Shown: one piece after another, positions 17,259-27,524 of the stretch
Position numbering within the stretch: position 1 is the stretch's first letter
How the letters are laid out: each line of letters opens with the position of its first letter
Made by a program: the position numbers and the translations under genes
Notes under the pieces: model-generated
Seen by the model: only the letters and a program-made list of their open reading frames with translations
What the model was told of the DNA's origin: nothing
The model's database searches: none
NCBI RefSeq assembly: GCF_003937915.1
Contig: NZ_RHUM01000005.1
Location: 42,014 to 106,013 of the forward strand
Reading direction: 5' to 3'
From: Erwinia sp. 198
Lineage (GTDB): Bacteria; Pseudomonadota; Gammaproteobacteria; Enterobacterales; Enterobacteriaceae
Length of the DNA stretch: 64,000 nt

Positions 17259-18898
17259 TATTTCGCCCTCTTCGGCTGGGGATCCTGGCCGGGTTTTGCT
17301 TCAAACACCAGCGCATTGCTCTTGCTGTTCAACGTTTTCAGCACCGGCTGCAGTTCACGCAGCACCTGATTGAGCTGCTGCATATCGCCAACCAGTTTGC
17401 TGTAGGCCGGTGCGCCAGGCTGGAAGCCTTTCATGCTGGCGTTCAGCTCGCGCAGCGTTTTCTGCATATCGGCCGGTAGCTCTTTCATCGACTGGCTGCC
17501 GGTGATCTGGTTGATGTTATCCAGCGTTTTCTGCAGCTCGCGAATAGTGCGCTGGCTCTCTTTCAGCGTGCCCGTGGCCTGATTAATCATCGGGTTCAGC
17601 GGTAGCGAATTGATTTTATCCAGCGTATCCATCAGTTTCTGTTGGATCTGCGCCAGTCCGCCGCTGGTCGTTGGGATCAGCTTATAGCCCGCAAAAGAGG
17701 CCGGTCCTTTGAACGGTTTAGCATTGCTGTCAAAATCCAGATCGATATAGAGCGAGCCGGTTAGCAGGTTGGCCGACTTCAGCGAGGCGCGAAGACCCGC
17801 CTTGATACCATCCTTCAGGTGCTGCTCAATATCAAAGTCCTTGCCCAGCATACTCTGGAAGCGGTCCGGCTCGATGCGGATCAGTACCGGGATGCGATAG
17901 TCGTTGCCCAGCTGCTGCGCGACTTTAGTGGATTTAAACGGCACTTCCGCGACCGTCCCCAGTCTTATGCCCCGGAACTCTACAGGCGCGCCCGGCTGCA
18001 GGCCGCGAATAGAATCGCTGAAGAACATCAGGAAGTCTTTATGCACGGTGTAGAGCGAATCCTGAATGCTGCGCTGATCGTCAAACAGCTTATATTCCGC
18101 TTTATTCGCCGCCGCCTGTCCCAGATCCCAGCCGTCCGGCACGTCAAAGCTGACGCCGCCGCTGAACAGCGTGGTCAGCGAGCCCATTTCAACCCGCATA
18201 CCTGAAGCGGACATATCTACCGCGATGCCGCTGTCCTTCCAGAAGCGCACGTTTGTTGTGACCAGCCGGTCATAAGGGGCGGCGATAAACAGCTGATAGG
18301 TCATCATACGTTTGTCGGCGTCGAACTGGCTGGTTTCCACCGAGCCTACGCGATAGCCACGGAACAGCACCGGATCGCCAGCATTCAGCTGACCCGCTTT
18401 CGCGCTGTCCAGCGTAATGCGTACCCCTTTGGCATCCGGCGGCGCCAGCGGCGGCGCATCCAGCAGCTTATACTGTTCGGACTGTTCGCCTTTGCTGCCC
18501 GGCTGCAGCTCAATATAGGAGCCGGAAAGCAGCGTCCCCAGACCGGTAACGCCTTCGCGGCCGATGGTCGGTTTAACCACCCAGAACGCGCTGTCGCCTT
18601 TCAGCAGTTTTTCCATGCCGGCGTTAAGGCGCGCGGTAATTTTCACGTGCAGCAGATCGTCAGTCAGTACGGCGCTTTCTACCGTGCCGACATCAACGCT
18701 GCGGCTTTTAATCGCCGTTTTACCGCCTTCGATGCCTTCCGCGTTGGTGGTGATCAGCGTGACCAGCGGCCCCTGATGGGTGAAATGATAAACAAGGATC
18801 CACGCACCGATTAATACGGTGACAATGGGGATGATCCAGACTGGTGACCAACGTTTGATTCGATCAACCGTCGCCACGCCATGATTATTTTCCTGCAA
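17258..18898 (-). CDS. pqiB: PqiB, MCE-domain periplasmic lipid-transport tunnel
   Basis: One N-terminal transmembrane helix (WSPVWIIPIVTVLIGAWILV) is followed by three MCE domains. A long C-terminal coiled coil (about 430-530) forms the needle spanning the periplasm. I place the start at a TTG (18898). This gives 546 aa, exactly the E. coli length, aligned at the N terminus, with AGAGGAG seven bases upstream. An ATG at 18931 would add 11 residues and lacks a ribosome site. Either start overlaps the end of pqiA. Confidence 0.93.
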   Translation of the reverse strand: MQENNHGVATVDRIKRWSPVWIIPIVTVLIGAWILVYHFTHQGPLVTLITTNAEGIEGGKTAIKSRSVDVGTVESAVLTDDLLHVKITARLNAGMEKLLKGDSAFWVVKPTIGREGVTGLGTLLSGSYIELQPGSKGEQSEQYKLLDAPPLAPPDAKGVRITLDSAKAGQLNAGDPVLFRGYRVGSVETSQFDADKRMMTYQLFIAAPYDRLVTTNVRFWKDSGIAVDMSASGMRVEMGSLTTLFSGGVSFDVPDGWDLGQAAANKAEYKLFDDQRSIQDSLYTVHKDFLMFFSDSIRGLQPGAPVEFRGIRLGTVAEVPFKSTKVAQQLGNDYRIPVLIRIEPDRFQSMLGKDFDIEQHLKDGIKAGLRASLKSANLLTGSLYIDLDFDSNAKPFKGPASFAGYKLIPTTSGGLAQIQQKLMDTLDKINSLPLNPMINQATGTLKESQRTIRELQKTLDNINQITGSQSMKELPADMQKTLRELNASMKGFQPGAPAYSKLVGDMQQLNQVLRELQPVLKTLNSKSNALVFEAKPGQDPQPKRAK

Positions 18899-20159
18899 TG
18901 CCTGGCTCCTCTTTAGTTTGGGTACTGACACGATCCCAGGTCAGACGGGGGTCAAACGTCATGGCGGCTAACATCGTCAGGATCACCACCAGCGCAAACA
19001 GCAACGCCCCCGTCGCGGGATAAATATTCATTAGCTGGCCCATGCGCACCAGCGCGGAGAGCACAGCTATCACAAAGACATCAATCATTGACCAGCGGCC
19101 GACAAACTCCACCACCTCGTAGATTTTATGCATCCTTTCGCTGTCCTGATGCGGCTTGCTTCTGCCGTTGGCATCCCAGCAAAGCCAGCCGATAGCCAGC
19201 ATTTTTAGCGAAGGCACCATGATACTGGCGATAAAAATCACCAGCGCAACCGGATAGGATCCTTCTCCCCACAGCAATACCACGCCCGCCATAATGGTAG
19301 ACGTCGTTTTGCTGCCAAGGGATTCCGTGATCATAATTGGCAGCAGGTTAGCGGGAATATATAAAAGCAGTGAGGTCAGCAGCAGCGCCATTGTCCATTG
19401 CAGGCTGTGCCTGCGCCGGGCGTGACCGCGCGTGCCGCAGCGTGAGCAGGAGAGTTGCCCGACCGGCAGTATGGCTGTACAGCAGCTGCAGGAACGCAGA
19501 TCCTGCGCCAGGCCGCTGATGGCAGGCACCGGTTTCGCCGGCAACGCAGGCAGAGGCGCAATGCGCTGCCACATCCAGCGGCGATCGACGCACTGAAAAG
19601 CGCGCAGCTGCAGCACGCAGAACAAACACCAGGGAATAAAACTGGTGCCGATGCCGATATCGCCGTAGGCCATCAGTTTGACAAAGCTGACCAGCACGCC
19701 GGCCAGGAAAATTTCCGCCATGCCCCAGGTTTTGATCTGAAACAGCGCGCGCGCCATCGCTTTTTTTAACGGCGTGGGCAGATTAACCGGGTTCACCAGC
19801 AGCAGGATAATAAGCATACAAAGCGCGGGCACGGCCTGCACGAACAGCAGAAACAGCGTCGCCAGGCTGCTGTAATCCACCGAAACCATGACCTGCGGGA
19901 TACGCATCAGCGTAATTTCGCTGCCCATCCCCGCCACGTGCATATTGACGAAAGGAAACAGGTTGGCCAGAAGCAGCATAAACAGCGCCGCCAGCGCATA
20001 GCCGGTTGGCCGCTTGCGCGGCTCATCCCATTTCATGACCAGCGTGGTATCACAGCGCGGGCAGCTGGCTTTGCTGCCCGGCGTGAGAGGCGGCAACTGT
20101 GTCATCAGGTCGCACTGCGGGCAAAGCATCCACTGGTCGGCCTGGTGCGATGAACACAT
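18885..20159 (-). CDS. pqiA: PqiA, inner-membrane partner of PqiB
   Basis: The protein is 424 aa (417 in E. coli), with two tandem PqiA domains of four membrane helices each. Each domain is preceded by a zinc-ribbon-like pair of CxxC motifs (CPQC/CPRC near the N terminus, CSCC/CSRC near residues 229-246). It works with PqiB and PqiC to move lipids between the membranes, and the operon is paraquat-inducible through SoxRS in E. coli. It starts 14 bp after uup on the same strand, so it is probably part of the rlmL-uup transcript as well. Confidence 0.95.
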   Translation of the reverse strand: MCSSHQADQWMLCPQCDLMTQLPPLTPGSKASCPRCDTTLVMKWDEPRKRPTGYALAALFMLLLANLFPFVNMHVAGMGSEITLMRIPQVMVSVDYSSLATLFLLFVQAVPALCMLIILLLVNPVNLPTPLKKAMARALFQIKTWGMAEIFLAGVLVSFVKLMAYGDIGIGTSFIPWCLFCVLQLRAFQCVDRRWMWQRIAPLPALPAKPVPAISGLAQDLRSCSCCTAILPVGQLSCSRCGTRGHARRRHSLQWTMALLLTSLLLYIPANLLPIMITESLGSKTTSTIMAGVVLLWGEGSYPVALVIFIASIMVPSLKMLAIGWLCWDANGRSKPHQDSERMHKIYEVVEFVGRWSMIDVFVIAVLSALVRMGQLMNIYPATGALLFALVVILTMLAAMTFDPRLTWDRVSTQTKEEPGIAGK

Positions 20160-20173
20160 AGATTACCTCGGGG

Positions 20174-22081
20174 TTATTGGTTTTTCAGCGATTCCAGGTA
20201 TTCCCAGCGCTCGAAAGCCTTTTCCAGCGCCTGTTCGGCATCGGCAAGCGCATCCAGTACCGGCTGGGTCACATCGTGCGGCTGGCCAAAGAAGCTGGCG
20301 TCGGCCACCGTTGCCTGCAGCGAGGCCAGCTCGTTCTCCAGCTGCTCCATCTTCTGCGGCATCTGCTCCAGCTCGCGCTGCAGGTTATAACTCATCTTAG
20401 CCGCCGGACGCTTTGCCGGATCGCTTTTTACGGTTTCCTGACGCGTGGCCGGCGCGCTTTGCGCCGCGCTACGGGTTTGCTTGTAGGCGGTGCGCTGCAG
20501 CTGAGCATCATGATAGCCGCCGACAAAGGCGCCGATCTCGCCCTGGCCTTCAAAAATCCAGCACTCGGTAACGGTATTATCGACAAACTGACGATCGTGG
20601 CTGACCAACAGCACCGTGCCCTGATAGCCGTCGATCAGCTCTTCCAGCAGTTCCAGCGTTTCCACGTCCAGATCGTTGGTCGGTTCATCGAGGATCAGCA
20701 GGTTGCTGGGCTTCAGGAACAGGCGCGCCAGCAGCAGGCGGTTACGCTCTCCGCCCGACAGCGCACGTACTGGCGTCATGGCACGCTTAGGGTGGAACAG
20801 GAAGTCCTGCAGATAGCCCAGCACGTGGCGCGGCTTGCCGTTCACCATCACTTCCTGCTTGCCTTCCGCCAGGTTATCCATCACCGTGCGATCGGGGTCG
20901 AGTTCCGTCCGGTGCTGATCGAAATAGGCCACTTCAAGCTTGGTGCCGATATGCACGCGACCGCTGTCCGGTTTCAGCTGATCGAGCATCAGCTTCAGCA
21001 GCGTAGACTTGCCGCAGCCGTTCGGGCCGATCAGCGCAATTTTGTCGCCGCGCTGCACCTGGCGGGAGAAATCCTTCACCAGCTGTTTGCCCGCCACGCC
21101 GTAGCTGACGTTTTCCAGTTCAAAGACGATTTTGCCGGAGCGGCTCGCCTCTTCCACCTGCATATTGGCTTTGCCCATCACTTCGCGGCGTTCGGCGCGC
21201 TCGTTGCGCAATGCTTTCAGCGCGCGAACGCGTCCTTCGTTACGGGTACGACGGGCTTTGATGCCCTGACGGATCCAGACTTCTTCCTGCGCCAGCTTGC
21301 GGTCGAATTCGGCGTTCTGCATCTCTTCCACGCGCAGCGCTTCTTCTTTGCCCAGCAGGAACTGATCGTAGTCGCCCGGCCAGGAAACCAGCTTGCCGCG
21401 ATCGAGGTCAACGATACGCGTCGCCATATTGCGGATAAACGAACGGTCGTGCGAGATAAAGATAATGCTGCCCTGGAAAGTTTTCAGGAAGGTTTCCAGC
21501 CAGTCGATGGTTTCGATATCCAGGTGGTTGGTCGGCTCGTCCAGCATCAGCACGCGCGGATTGCTGACCAGCGCGCGGCCCAGCGCCGCTTTACGCAGCC
21601 AGCCGCCGGACAGCGAGGAGAGCGGCGCGTCGCCGTCCAGGCCGATCTGCTTCAGCACGTCCTGAATACGCGTCTCCAGCTGCCAGAGGTTCTGGTGATC
21701 GAGAATGCTTTGCAGCCTGCCCATCTCGTTCAGGTTTTTCTCACTGGGATCGCTCATCACCAGATGCGAAATCGCATGATAGGCCTTCAGGTACTCGGCC
21801 TGTTCATTCACGCCTTCGGCGACGAAGTCATACACCGAGCCTTTTACGTTACGCGGCGGATCCTGTTGCAGACGCGCGATAACGAGGTCCTGTTCGTAAA
21901 TAATGCGGCCATCGTCCAGCGGCTGCTCACGGTTGATGATTTTCATCAGCGTTGATTTGCCCGCACCGTTGCGCCCTACCAGACAGACGCGCTCGTTCTC
22001 TTCAATATGCAGCTCGGTGTTATCCAACAGCGGCGCGTCGCTGAATGAGAGGTAAGCGCCATGAATACTGATCAGTGACAT
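20174..22081 (-). CDS. uup: Uup, ABC-F ATPase
   Basis: A 635-aa soluble ABC-F protein with two ATPase cassettes. The first has Walker A GRNGAGKST at about 37-45 and signature LSGGW; the second has GPNGCGKST at about 353-361 and LSGGE. A C-terminal coiled coil (about 560-635) binds DNA in E. coli. ABC-F proteins act on ribosomes, and Uup also affects precise transposon excision. It lies 5 bp downstream of rlmL. A 592-codon open frame on the opposite strand (20177-21955) is a compositional shadow. Confidence 0.96.
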   Translation of the reverse strand: MSLISIHGAYLSFSDAPLLDNTELHIEENERVCLVGRNGAGKSTLMKIINREQPLDDGRIIYEQDLVIARLQQDPPRNVKGSVYDFVAEGVNEQAEYLKAYHAISHLVMSDPSEKNLNEMGRLQSILDHQNLWQLETRIQDVLKQIGLDGDAPLSSLSGGWLRKAALGRALVSNPRVLMLDEPTNHLDIETIDWLETFLKTFQGSIIFISHDRSFIRNMATRIVDLDRGKLVSWPGDYDQFLLGKEEALRVEEMQNAEFDRKLAQEEVWIRQGIKARRTRNEGRVRALKALRNERAERREVMGKANMQVEEASRSGKIVFELENVSYGVAGKQLVKDFSRQVQRGDKIALIGPNGCGKSTLLKLMLDQLKPDSGRVHIGTKLEVAYFDQHRTELDPDRTVMDNLAEGKQEVMVNGKPRHVLGYLQDFLFHPKRAMTPVRALSGGERNRLLLARLFLKPSNLLILDEPTNDLDVETLELLEELIDGYQGTVLLVSHDRQFVDNTVTECWIFEGQGEIGAFVGGYHDAQLQRTAYKQTRSAAQSAPATRQETVKSDPAKRPAAKMSYNLQRELEQMPQKMEQLENELASLQATVADASFFGQPHDVTQPVLDALADAEQALEKAFERWEYLESLKNQ

Positions 22082-22086
22082 AAAAC

Positions 22087-24198
22087 TTATTCCTTACCGG
22101 CGTGAGTAATCAGCCAGCAGTTATGAATTTGACGGTTGCGGGCGAAGTCCTGCGACTGCGTTTTCGCGGTAATTTCTTCAGCGTGCAGCTGAAGATCGGC
22201 CAGGCCTTCCAGATCCATTTTGAAGCCGCGCTTGTTGTTGGAAAACATCACGGTGCCGTTTTTACGTAGCAGCCTTTTCAGATCTTTCATCAACAGCAGA
22301 TGATCGCGCTGCACGTCAAAACTCTCTTCCATTCTTTTCGAGTTCGAGAAGGTTGGCGGATCGATAAAGATCAGATCGAACTGCTCGTCGGACTCGCGCA
22401 GCCAGCTCAGGCAATCTGCCTGCATCAGGCGGTGCTGGCGGCCGGTCAGGCCGTTCAGACGCAGGTTGCGTTCTGCCCATTCCAGATAGGTGCGCGACAT
22501 ATCCACCGTGGTGGTGCTTTTGGCACCGCCCAGTCCGGCATGCACGCTGGCGCTGCCGGTATAGGCAAACAGGTTCAGGAAGTCTTTGCCCTTGCTCATC
22601 TGCCCCAGCATTTTACGCGCGATGCGGTGATCCAGGAACAGGCCGGTATCCAGATAGTCGGTGAGATTTACCCACAGCTTCGCGTTAAACTCGGAAACCT
22701 CGAAGAAGTCGCCTTTTTCGCCCAACTTCTGATACTGGCTTTTGCCTTTCTGCCGCTCGCGGGTTTTCAGCACCAGACGGTTTGCCGGCAGATCCAGCAC
22801 GCTGAGCGTGGCGGCAATAACGTCAAACAGGCGCTGGCGGGCTTTAGCCGGCTCAATGGTTTTCGGTGGCGCATACTCCTGCACCACCACCCACTCGCCA
22901 TAGCGATCGACAGCGACGTTGTAGTCTGGCAGATCGGCATCGTAAATGCGGTAGCATTCAATGCCTTCCTGACGCGCCCATTTTTCCAGCTTCTTAAGGT
23001 TTTTACGCAGGCGGTTAGCGTAGTCTTCCGCAATCTGCGCCACGCCGGAGGTGTTCACCCCCAGCTGATAGTTTTTCTGTACGCAGTCCAGCGGGCCGTT
23101 TTTCGCCTTAAACTGGCGTTCGGCACGCAGCTGCAGGCAGCTCAGCAGCTCCGGCGACGCGCTGAACAGCGACAGGTTCCAGCCGCCGAAATGCTGCTTC
23201 ATCAGGCGTCCCAGCTGGCTGTGCAGCGCAATCAGGGCCGGTTCGCTTTCCAGACGTTCGCCGTAAGGCGGGTTGCTCAGCACGGTGCCGGTCGGCCCTT
23301 CCGCCAGCGGATTGGTCAGCTTCAGCACGTCCTGGGTGGTAAAGCTGATAAGCTCCGCCAGACCTGCACGACGGGCGTTAACGCGCGCGCGTTCAATGAC
23401 GCGGGAGTCGTTGTCGTAGCCATAAAAACGGGACGTCGTTTCCTGAAGTCCACGACGAGCACGCACTTTCGCTTCGCTGGTCACTTCCCGCCACAGCGCC
23501 TCGTCGAATTTGTTCCAGCCGGTAAAGCCCCAGTGGGTGCGATGCAGGCCAGGCGCGCGATCGCTGGCGATCATCGCCGCTTCAATCAGCAGCGTGCCCG
23601 AGCCGCACATAGGATCGACCATCGGCGTACCCGCCTGCCAGCCGGAGCGCTGCACGATAGCCGCCGCCAGGTTTTCCTTGAGCGGCGCCATGCCGGTTTG
23701 CTGACGATAGCCGCGCTGGTGCAGGCCTTCGCCGCTCAGATCCAGCGCAATGCTGGCATTGTCTTTGTTCAGCCAGACATTAACGCGGATATCCGGCTGT
23801 TCGCGATCCACATCAGGTCGCGCCAGGTTTTTACGGGTAAAGCTGTCCACGATGGCGTCTTTGACCTTGAGCGCGCCGTACTGGCTGTTGCGGATCACTT
23901 CATTCAGTCCGCTGAAATGCACGGCAAAGGTTTTATCGCTGCCGAACAGCGCCGGCCAGTCGATGGCCTGCACGCCCAGATAGAGATCCAGGTCGCTGTA
24001 TACGCCGCATTCGGTCAGCGGCAGCAGGATGCGGGAAGCCAGGCGGCTCCACATCAGGCTCTGATACATCAGACGATCGTCGCCCTGAAAATGTACGCCG
24101 CCCTGGACAATCTGGCAGGCCTCGGCCCCCAGCGCTTCCAGTTCACTTTTTAACAGCTCTTCGAGCCCACGCGCCGTACTGGCAAACAGAGAATTCAT
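22087..24198 (-). CDS. rlmL: RlmKL, bifunctional 23S rRNA methyltransferase (m7G2069/m2G2445)
   Basis: A 703-aa fusion of RlmL and RlmK (702 in E. coli). The order is a THUMP RNA-binding domain (about 45-155), the RlmL N2-guanine methyltransferase ([13 protein letters not shown], then SNPPYGERL), and RlmK with [11 protein letters not shown] and [11 protein letters not shown] for N7 methylation. I chose [16 protein letters not shown] at 24198. The frame extends five codons further upstream, but the family starts here. It heads the minus-strand group that continues with uup and pqiABC. Confidence 0.96.
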   Translation of the reverse strand: MNSLFASTARGLEELLKSELEALGAEACQIVQGGVHFQGDDRLMYQSLMWSRLASRILLPLTECGVYSDLDLYLGVQAIDWPALFGSDKTFAVHFSGLNEVIRNSQYGALKVKDAIVDSFTRKNLARPDVDREQPDIRVNVWLNKDNASIALDLSGEGLHQRGYRQQTGMAPLKENLAAAIVQRSGWQAGTPMVDPMCGSGTLLIEAAMIASDRAPGLHRTHWGFTGWNKFDEALWREVTSEAKVRARRGLQETTSRFYGYDNDSRVIERARVNARRAGLAELISFTTQDVLKLTNPLAEGPTGTVLSNPPYGERLESEPALIALHSQLGRLMKQHFGGWNLSLFSASPELLSCLQLRAERQFKAKNGPLDCVQKNYQLGVNTSGVAQIAEDYANRLRKNLKKLEKWARQEGIECYRIYDADLPDYNVAVDRYGEWVVVQEYAPPKTIEPAKARQRLFDVIAATLSVLDLPANRLVLKTRERQKGKSQYQKLGEKGDFFEVSEFNAKLWVNLTDYLDTGLFLDHRIARKMLGQMSKGKDFLNLFAYTGSASVHAGLGGAKSTTTVDMSRTYLEWAERNLRLNGLTGRQHRLMQADCLSWLRESDEQFDLIFIDPPTFSNSKRMEESFDVQRDHLLLMKDLKRLLRKNGTVMFSNNKRGFKMDLEGLADLQLHAEEITAKTQSQDFARNRQIHNCWLITHAGKE

Positions 24199-24333
24199 AA
24201 CATCACTTATCATCTGGAAAATTGCTGCGCATTATAGCTAATCCGGGGCGCATGTCATAAAGTTAGCTTCTTTTCGTCAGCTGCTTCCGGCTCTTTTTTC
24301 GCGCTGGCGTTTTCTTTCCTGCTGGAGAGCACC

Positions 24334-25449
24334 ATGATTAGCCTGTCCCGTCTGTTTATTCATCCCGTAAAATCCATGCGTGGCACGCAGGTTTCTCATG
24401 CTCAGGCGCTTACCAGCGGCCTGGCCTTCGATCGTATTTTTATGCTTACCGAAGCGGACGGCACCTTTATTACGGCGCGTCAGTATCCTGAAATGGTGCT
24501 CTTTACGCCCGCGCTGCTGCCGGATGGTCTGCTGCTGGCCGCGCCGGACGGCAGCAGCGCCACCGTTCGCTTTGCGGATTTTGCCGCCGAGCCGTCGCCG
24601 GTGGAAGTCTGGGGCAACCATTTCACCGCGCTGATTGCGCCCGCGCCAGTCAACAGCTGGCTGAGCGGCTTTTTTCCGCGCCCCGTGCAGCTTCGCTGGG
24701 TGGGAGCGGAGATGACCCGCCGCGTGAAGCGATTTAGCGAAGTGCCGCTGGGCTTTGCCGATGGCTATCCTTATCTGCTGATTAATGAGGCTTCGCTGCA
24801 CGATTTACGCCAGCGTTGCCCGGCTGGCGTAAAGCTGGAGCAGTTCCGGCCAAACCTGGTGGTAACGGGCACGACGGCTTGGGCGGAAGATCGCTGGGCC
24901 ACGGTGCGCATCGGCGGCATCCTTTTTGACGCGCCGAAACCTTGCAGCCGCTGCATTTTTACCACTGTCAGCACGGAGCGTGGGCGCAGGCATCCCACCG
25001 GCGAGCCGCTAACGACCCTGCAAAAATTTCGTACCGCGATGGATGGCAGCGGCGATGTCGATTTTGGTATCAACCTGGTGGCACGCAACAGCGGCATCGT
25101 CCGGGTGGGTGACGAGCTGGAGGTGATTGCCGATAAACCGGCCCGCCTGTATGGCGCGGGTGAAGTGGCGGAATCGCTGGAAGGGGTTGCCGAAGCGCAG
25201 GAAAGCGTCACCATCAGCTGGGAAGGCGAGCGCTTCAGCGGCAACAATCAGCAGGTTTTACTGGAGCAGCTGGAGATGCAGGGTTATCGCATCCCCTACT
25301 CCTGCCGCGCGGGCGTTTGCGGCAGCTGCCGCGTCAGGCTGGCGTCCGGCCAGGTTCGCGCGCTGAAGAAAGGCGCGCTGCGCGAGGACGGCACGCTGTT
25401 AAGCTGTAGCTGCGTCCCGGACGGCGACCTGGTGCTGGCGGCGCGTTAA
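24334..25449 (+). CDS. ycbX: YcbX, MOSC-domain protein with C-terminal [2Fe-2S] ferredoxin domain
   Basis: The protein is 371 aa (369 in E. coli). A MOSC N-terminal beta barrel and the MOSC core ([11 protein letters not shown] near 208-218) are followed by a plant-type ferredoxin domain with the cluster motif CRAGVCGSC (about 326-334) and a fourth Cys near CSC. It is a molybdenum-cofactor enzyme that detoxifies N-hydroxylated bases such as 6-N-hydroxylaminopurine with CysJ. A GGAGAG sits before the ATG. It overlaps zapC tail to tail by 4 bp. Confidence 0.94.
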   Translation: MISLSRLFIHPVKSMRGTQVSHAQALTSGLAFDRIFMLTEADGTFITARQYPEMVLFTPALLPDGLLLAAPDGSSATVRFADFAAEPSPVEVWGNHFTALIAPAPVNSWLSGFFPRPVQLRWVGAEMTRRVKRFSEVPLGFADGYPYLLINEASLHDLRQRCPAGVKLEQFRPNLVVTGTTAWAEDRWATVRIGGILFDAPKPCSRCIFTTVSTERGRRHPTGEPLTTLQKFRTAMDGSGDVDFGINLVARNSGIVRVGDELEVIADKPARLYGAGEVAESLEGVAEAQESVTISWEGERFSGNNQQVLLEQLEMQGYRIPYSCRAGVCGSCRVRLASGQVRALKKGALREDGTLLSCSCVPDGDLVLAAR

Positions 25450-25988
25450 ACGGCGCGGGCGAAGGTGAAAATATGCTGGCTGATGGCGGGCAGCAGGCGA
25501 TCGTGCATCACTTTAATCGCATCACCCAGCACCATCGTTTTGCCGCCCAGCTGAAGCTCCGGCTGCGCCAGCAGGCAGAGCGCAGCATTTTCGCCCGCCT
25601 CCACCACCAGCAGGGTGGCTTCTTCGCCCGTTTCGCACAGGCGCACCGCTACCAGCTCGCCGTCCTGCGGCGTGCAGTGACGCGGATGCGCGGAAAAGTG
25701 CCAGCTTTTAGGCATCTGCGGCTTCAGAAAACGCAGGGCAACCAGCGCGTTCAGCACCAGCTCGGTACGCTGCCATTCGGTCAGGTCACACTCCAGGCAT
25801 TTTTCTGCGAAGGTGGAAAACAGGGCGGCGTCGTCGACGGAGAATTGCGCGGCGTTAAAGGCATCGGGCGTCAGCATCTTACGAGGGAAGCGTGAGCGGA
25901 ACAGCGCGCCTTCCGCCATAGCCAACATCATGCGTTCCTGTTCGTCATCGAAGAACCAGCGCCAGCTGTCGTCAGGTTTAATCCTCAT
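25446..25988 (-). CDS. zapC: ZapC, FtsZ-ring stabiliser
   Basis: The protein is 180 aa, the E. coli ZapC length, with the conserved start [17 protein letters not shown] and the central [24 protein letters not shown]. It binds FtsZ filaments and promotes lateral bundling at the septum. Its stop overlaps that of ycbX. The upstream gap to pyrD (25989-26150) shows only a short G/C-rich inverted repeat and no clear terminator. Confidence 0.93.
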   Translation of the reverse strand: MRIKPDDSWRWFFDDEQERMMLAMAEGALFRSRFPRKMLTPDAFNAAQFSVDDAALFSTFAEKCLECDLTEWQRTELVLNALVALRFLKPQMPKSWHFSAHPRHCTPQDGELVAVRLCETGEEATLLVVEAGENAALCLLAQPELQLGGKTMVLGDAIKVMHDRLLPAISQHIFTFARAV

Positions 25989-26150
25989 GAAGTATCCCGT
26001 AATGATCGTCAGGTCGGCTATTTATCGCGAGGTCAGCGAACACGCGATCCGCCCCGTGCCAAAATAGTCTGAATAATGCATAAACAGGAGAAAATATAAA
26101 CGAGCCAGAGGGGAAAATAAACCCCCTGACCCCGTTAAGCCTGCATTTAA

Positions 26151-27158
26151 TCAAATATGACTGACAATTTCTTTAATCAGCGGCGGCCCTTTGTAAATAA
26201 AACCGGAATATATCTGCACCAGCGAGGCGCCCGCCGCCATTTTTTCTTTGGCCGCCACCAGCGAATCTATGCCGCCTACGCCGATAATCGGCAGCCGACC
26301 CTGCAATTCCTGCGAGAGGCGGCGAATGATTTCCGTACTCTTCAGCTGTACCGGACGCCCGCTCAGGCCGCCCGTTTCTTCACTGTATTTCAGGCCGCTA
26401 ACCAGCGAACGATCCAGCGTGGTATTGGTAGCGATCGCGCCATCAATATTATGCCGCACCAGGCTGTCGGCAATTTGAATAAGTTCTTCTTCGGCTAAAT
26501 CCGGCGCAATTTTGACCGCTACCGGCACATATTTTTGATGCTGATTTTCCAGCGCCTGCTGTTTGTGCTTAATCGCCTGTAAAAGGTCGTCCAGCGCTTC
26601 ACCATATTGCAGCGTGCGTAACCCTGGCGTATTCGGAGATGAGATGTTGATCGCAATATAACCTGCATAAGGATAAACTTTCTCCATACAGATTAAATAA
26701 TCTTCTTTACCCATTTCGACCGGCGTATCTTTATTTTTGCCGATATTGATGCCCAGAATGCCGTCGAAGCGAGCCTGCCTGACATTATCGATCAGCCGAT
26801 CCACGCCCAGGTTATTGAATCCCATACGATTAATAATGCCTTCCGCCTCTCTGATGCGGAACATACGCGGCTTATCGTTTCCCGCTTGCGGTCGTGGCGT
26901 CACGGTGCCGACCTCAATAAAGCCAAAGCCCATTGCGCCGAAGGCGTCAATACATTCACCGTTCTTATCCAGCCCCGCCGCCAGGCCCAGCGGGTTTTTG
27001 AACGTCAGCCCCATACAATTAACGGGCTTAAAAGGAAGAGTTTGTCGAACCAGATGAATAAGCGGCGTTCCGGTTATCCGGTGCAGCTGCTGAAGGGTCA
27101 ATTCGTGCGCACGCTCGGCGTCGAGCTGAAAAAGCGCGTTACGAACCAGGTTGTACAT
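26151..27158 (-). CDS. pyrD: Dihydroorotate dehydrogenase, quinone-linked (class 2)
   Basis: The enzyme is 335 aa (336 in E. coli). It oxidises dihydroorotate to orotate and passes electrons through FMN to the quinone pool. The N-terminal membrane-associating helices include [20 protein letters not shown]. Conserved features are the [12 protein letters not shown] segment, the catalytic Ser in [11 protein letters not shown] and the FMN phosphate site GVGGI. I chose the ATG at 27158, with AGGAG just upstream. The frame stays open for 97 more codons but that part is leader. The gene has a PurR operator and a long leader. Confidence 0.97.
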   Translation of the reverse strand: MYNLVRNALFQLDAERAHELTLQQLHRITGTPLIHLVRQTLPFKPVNCMGLTFKNPLGLAAGLDKNGECIDAFGAMGFGFIEVGTVTPRPQAGNDKPRMFRIREAEGIINRMGFNNLGVDRLIDNVRQARFDGILGINIGKNKDTPVEMGKEDYLICMEKVYPYAGYIAINISSPNTPGLRTLQYGEALDDLLQAIKHKQQALENQHQKYVPVAVKIAPDLAEEELIQIADSLVRHNIDGAIATNTTLDRSLVSGLKYSEETGGLSGRPVQLKSTEIIRRLSQELQGRLPIIGVGGIDSLVAAKEKMAAGASLVQIYSGFIYKGPPLIKEIVSHI

Positions 27159-27204
27159 GATCGCTCCTGAATAGCCCACAATGCCGGGCCGGAAAAGGAC
27201 TAAC

Positions 27205-27220
27205 GGTTGCCTCAGCAACC
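27205..27220 (-). other. Hairpin in the pyrD leader
   Basis: GGTTGC-TGAG-GCAACC is a perfect 6-bp stem with a tetraloop, reading on the minus strand about 47-62 bases upstream of the pyrD ATG. The sequence after it is GTTAGTCCTTTT. It may be a leader structure or a weak attenuator; the function is inferred only from position. Confidence 0.5.
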
Positions 27221-27324
27221 CTGAAAACTGTGCGGTCGACACGCCTTCTTCGGTTTTATACGTTATCAGATACAAAGAACAGCGGCCTTCGACATGCGCA
27301 GCAACGCTGCAGGCGCGGGGGAAA

Positions 27325-27363
27325 ATGGTAAAGTCCTTTGCCAGGAAAGTAAAACGTTTGCGT
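27325..27363 (-). promoter_or_regulatory. pyrD promoter with PurR operator
   Basis: On the minus strand ACGCAAACGTTTTACT (27348-27363) is a near-consensus PurR operator. It overlaps a -35 TTTACT (27348-27353), which is 17 bp from a -10 TACCAT (27325-27330). The expected start falls in the C/G tract at 27313-27321. E. coli pyrD is known to be PurR-repressed and controlled by pyrimidine-dependent start-site selection at such a tract. Confidence 0.75.
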
Positions 27364-27509
27364 GTCCCTGTTCCTCTCTTTTTCCGCGCTTTCCCGTTAT
27401 CAGTTTTTCGCTTAGTCAAAAAGTAACTTAAATATGCCGGATAAATCATTTAAGGCGTTCGTCACACTCTGCCAGGATAGTTCCATAAGTTCAGGAATTA
27501 TTTTAATCA

Positions 27510-27524
27510 ATAACTTTTGGTTAT
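27510..27524. promoter_or_regulatory. LysR-type inverted repeat before ssuE
   Basis: ATAAC-N5-GTTAT is a perfect inverted repeat containing the T-N11-A core of LysR-type regulator sites. It lies 11 bp upstream of the ssuE ATG. The ssu operon of E. coli is activated by the LysR-type proteins Cbl and CysB, so a link is plausible, but the position so close to the start codon is unusual. Confidence 0.4.

Noticed and set aside
20177-21955. 592-codon open frame antisense to uup
   Set aside because: It mirrors the codon structure of uup, has low-complexity His/Gln/Arg-rich composition and no ribosome site; uup itself is fully supported.
22300-24153. 617-codon open frame antisense to rlmL
   Set aside because: Shadow of a GC-biased gene on the other strand; no recognisable domain and no Shine-Dalgarno.
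26101-26150. GGGG...CCCC repeat after pyrD considered as a terminator
   Set aside because: Short stem with a large AT-rich loop and no T run; too weak to call.
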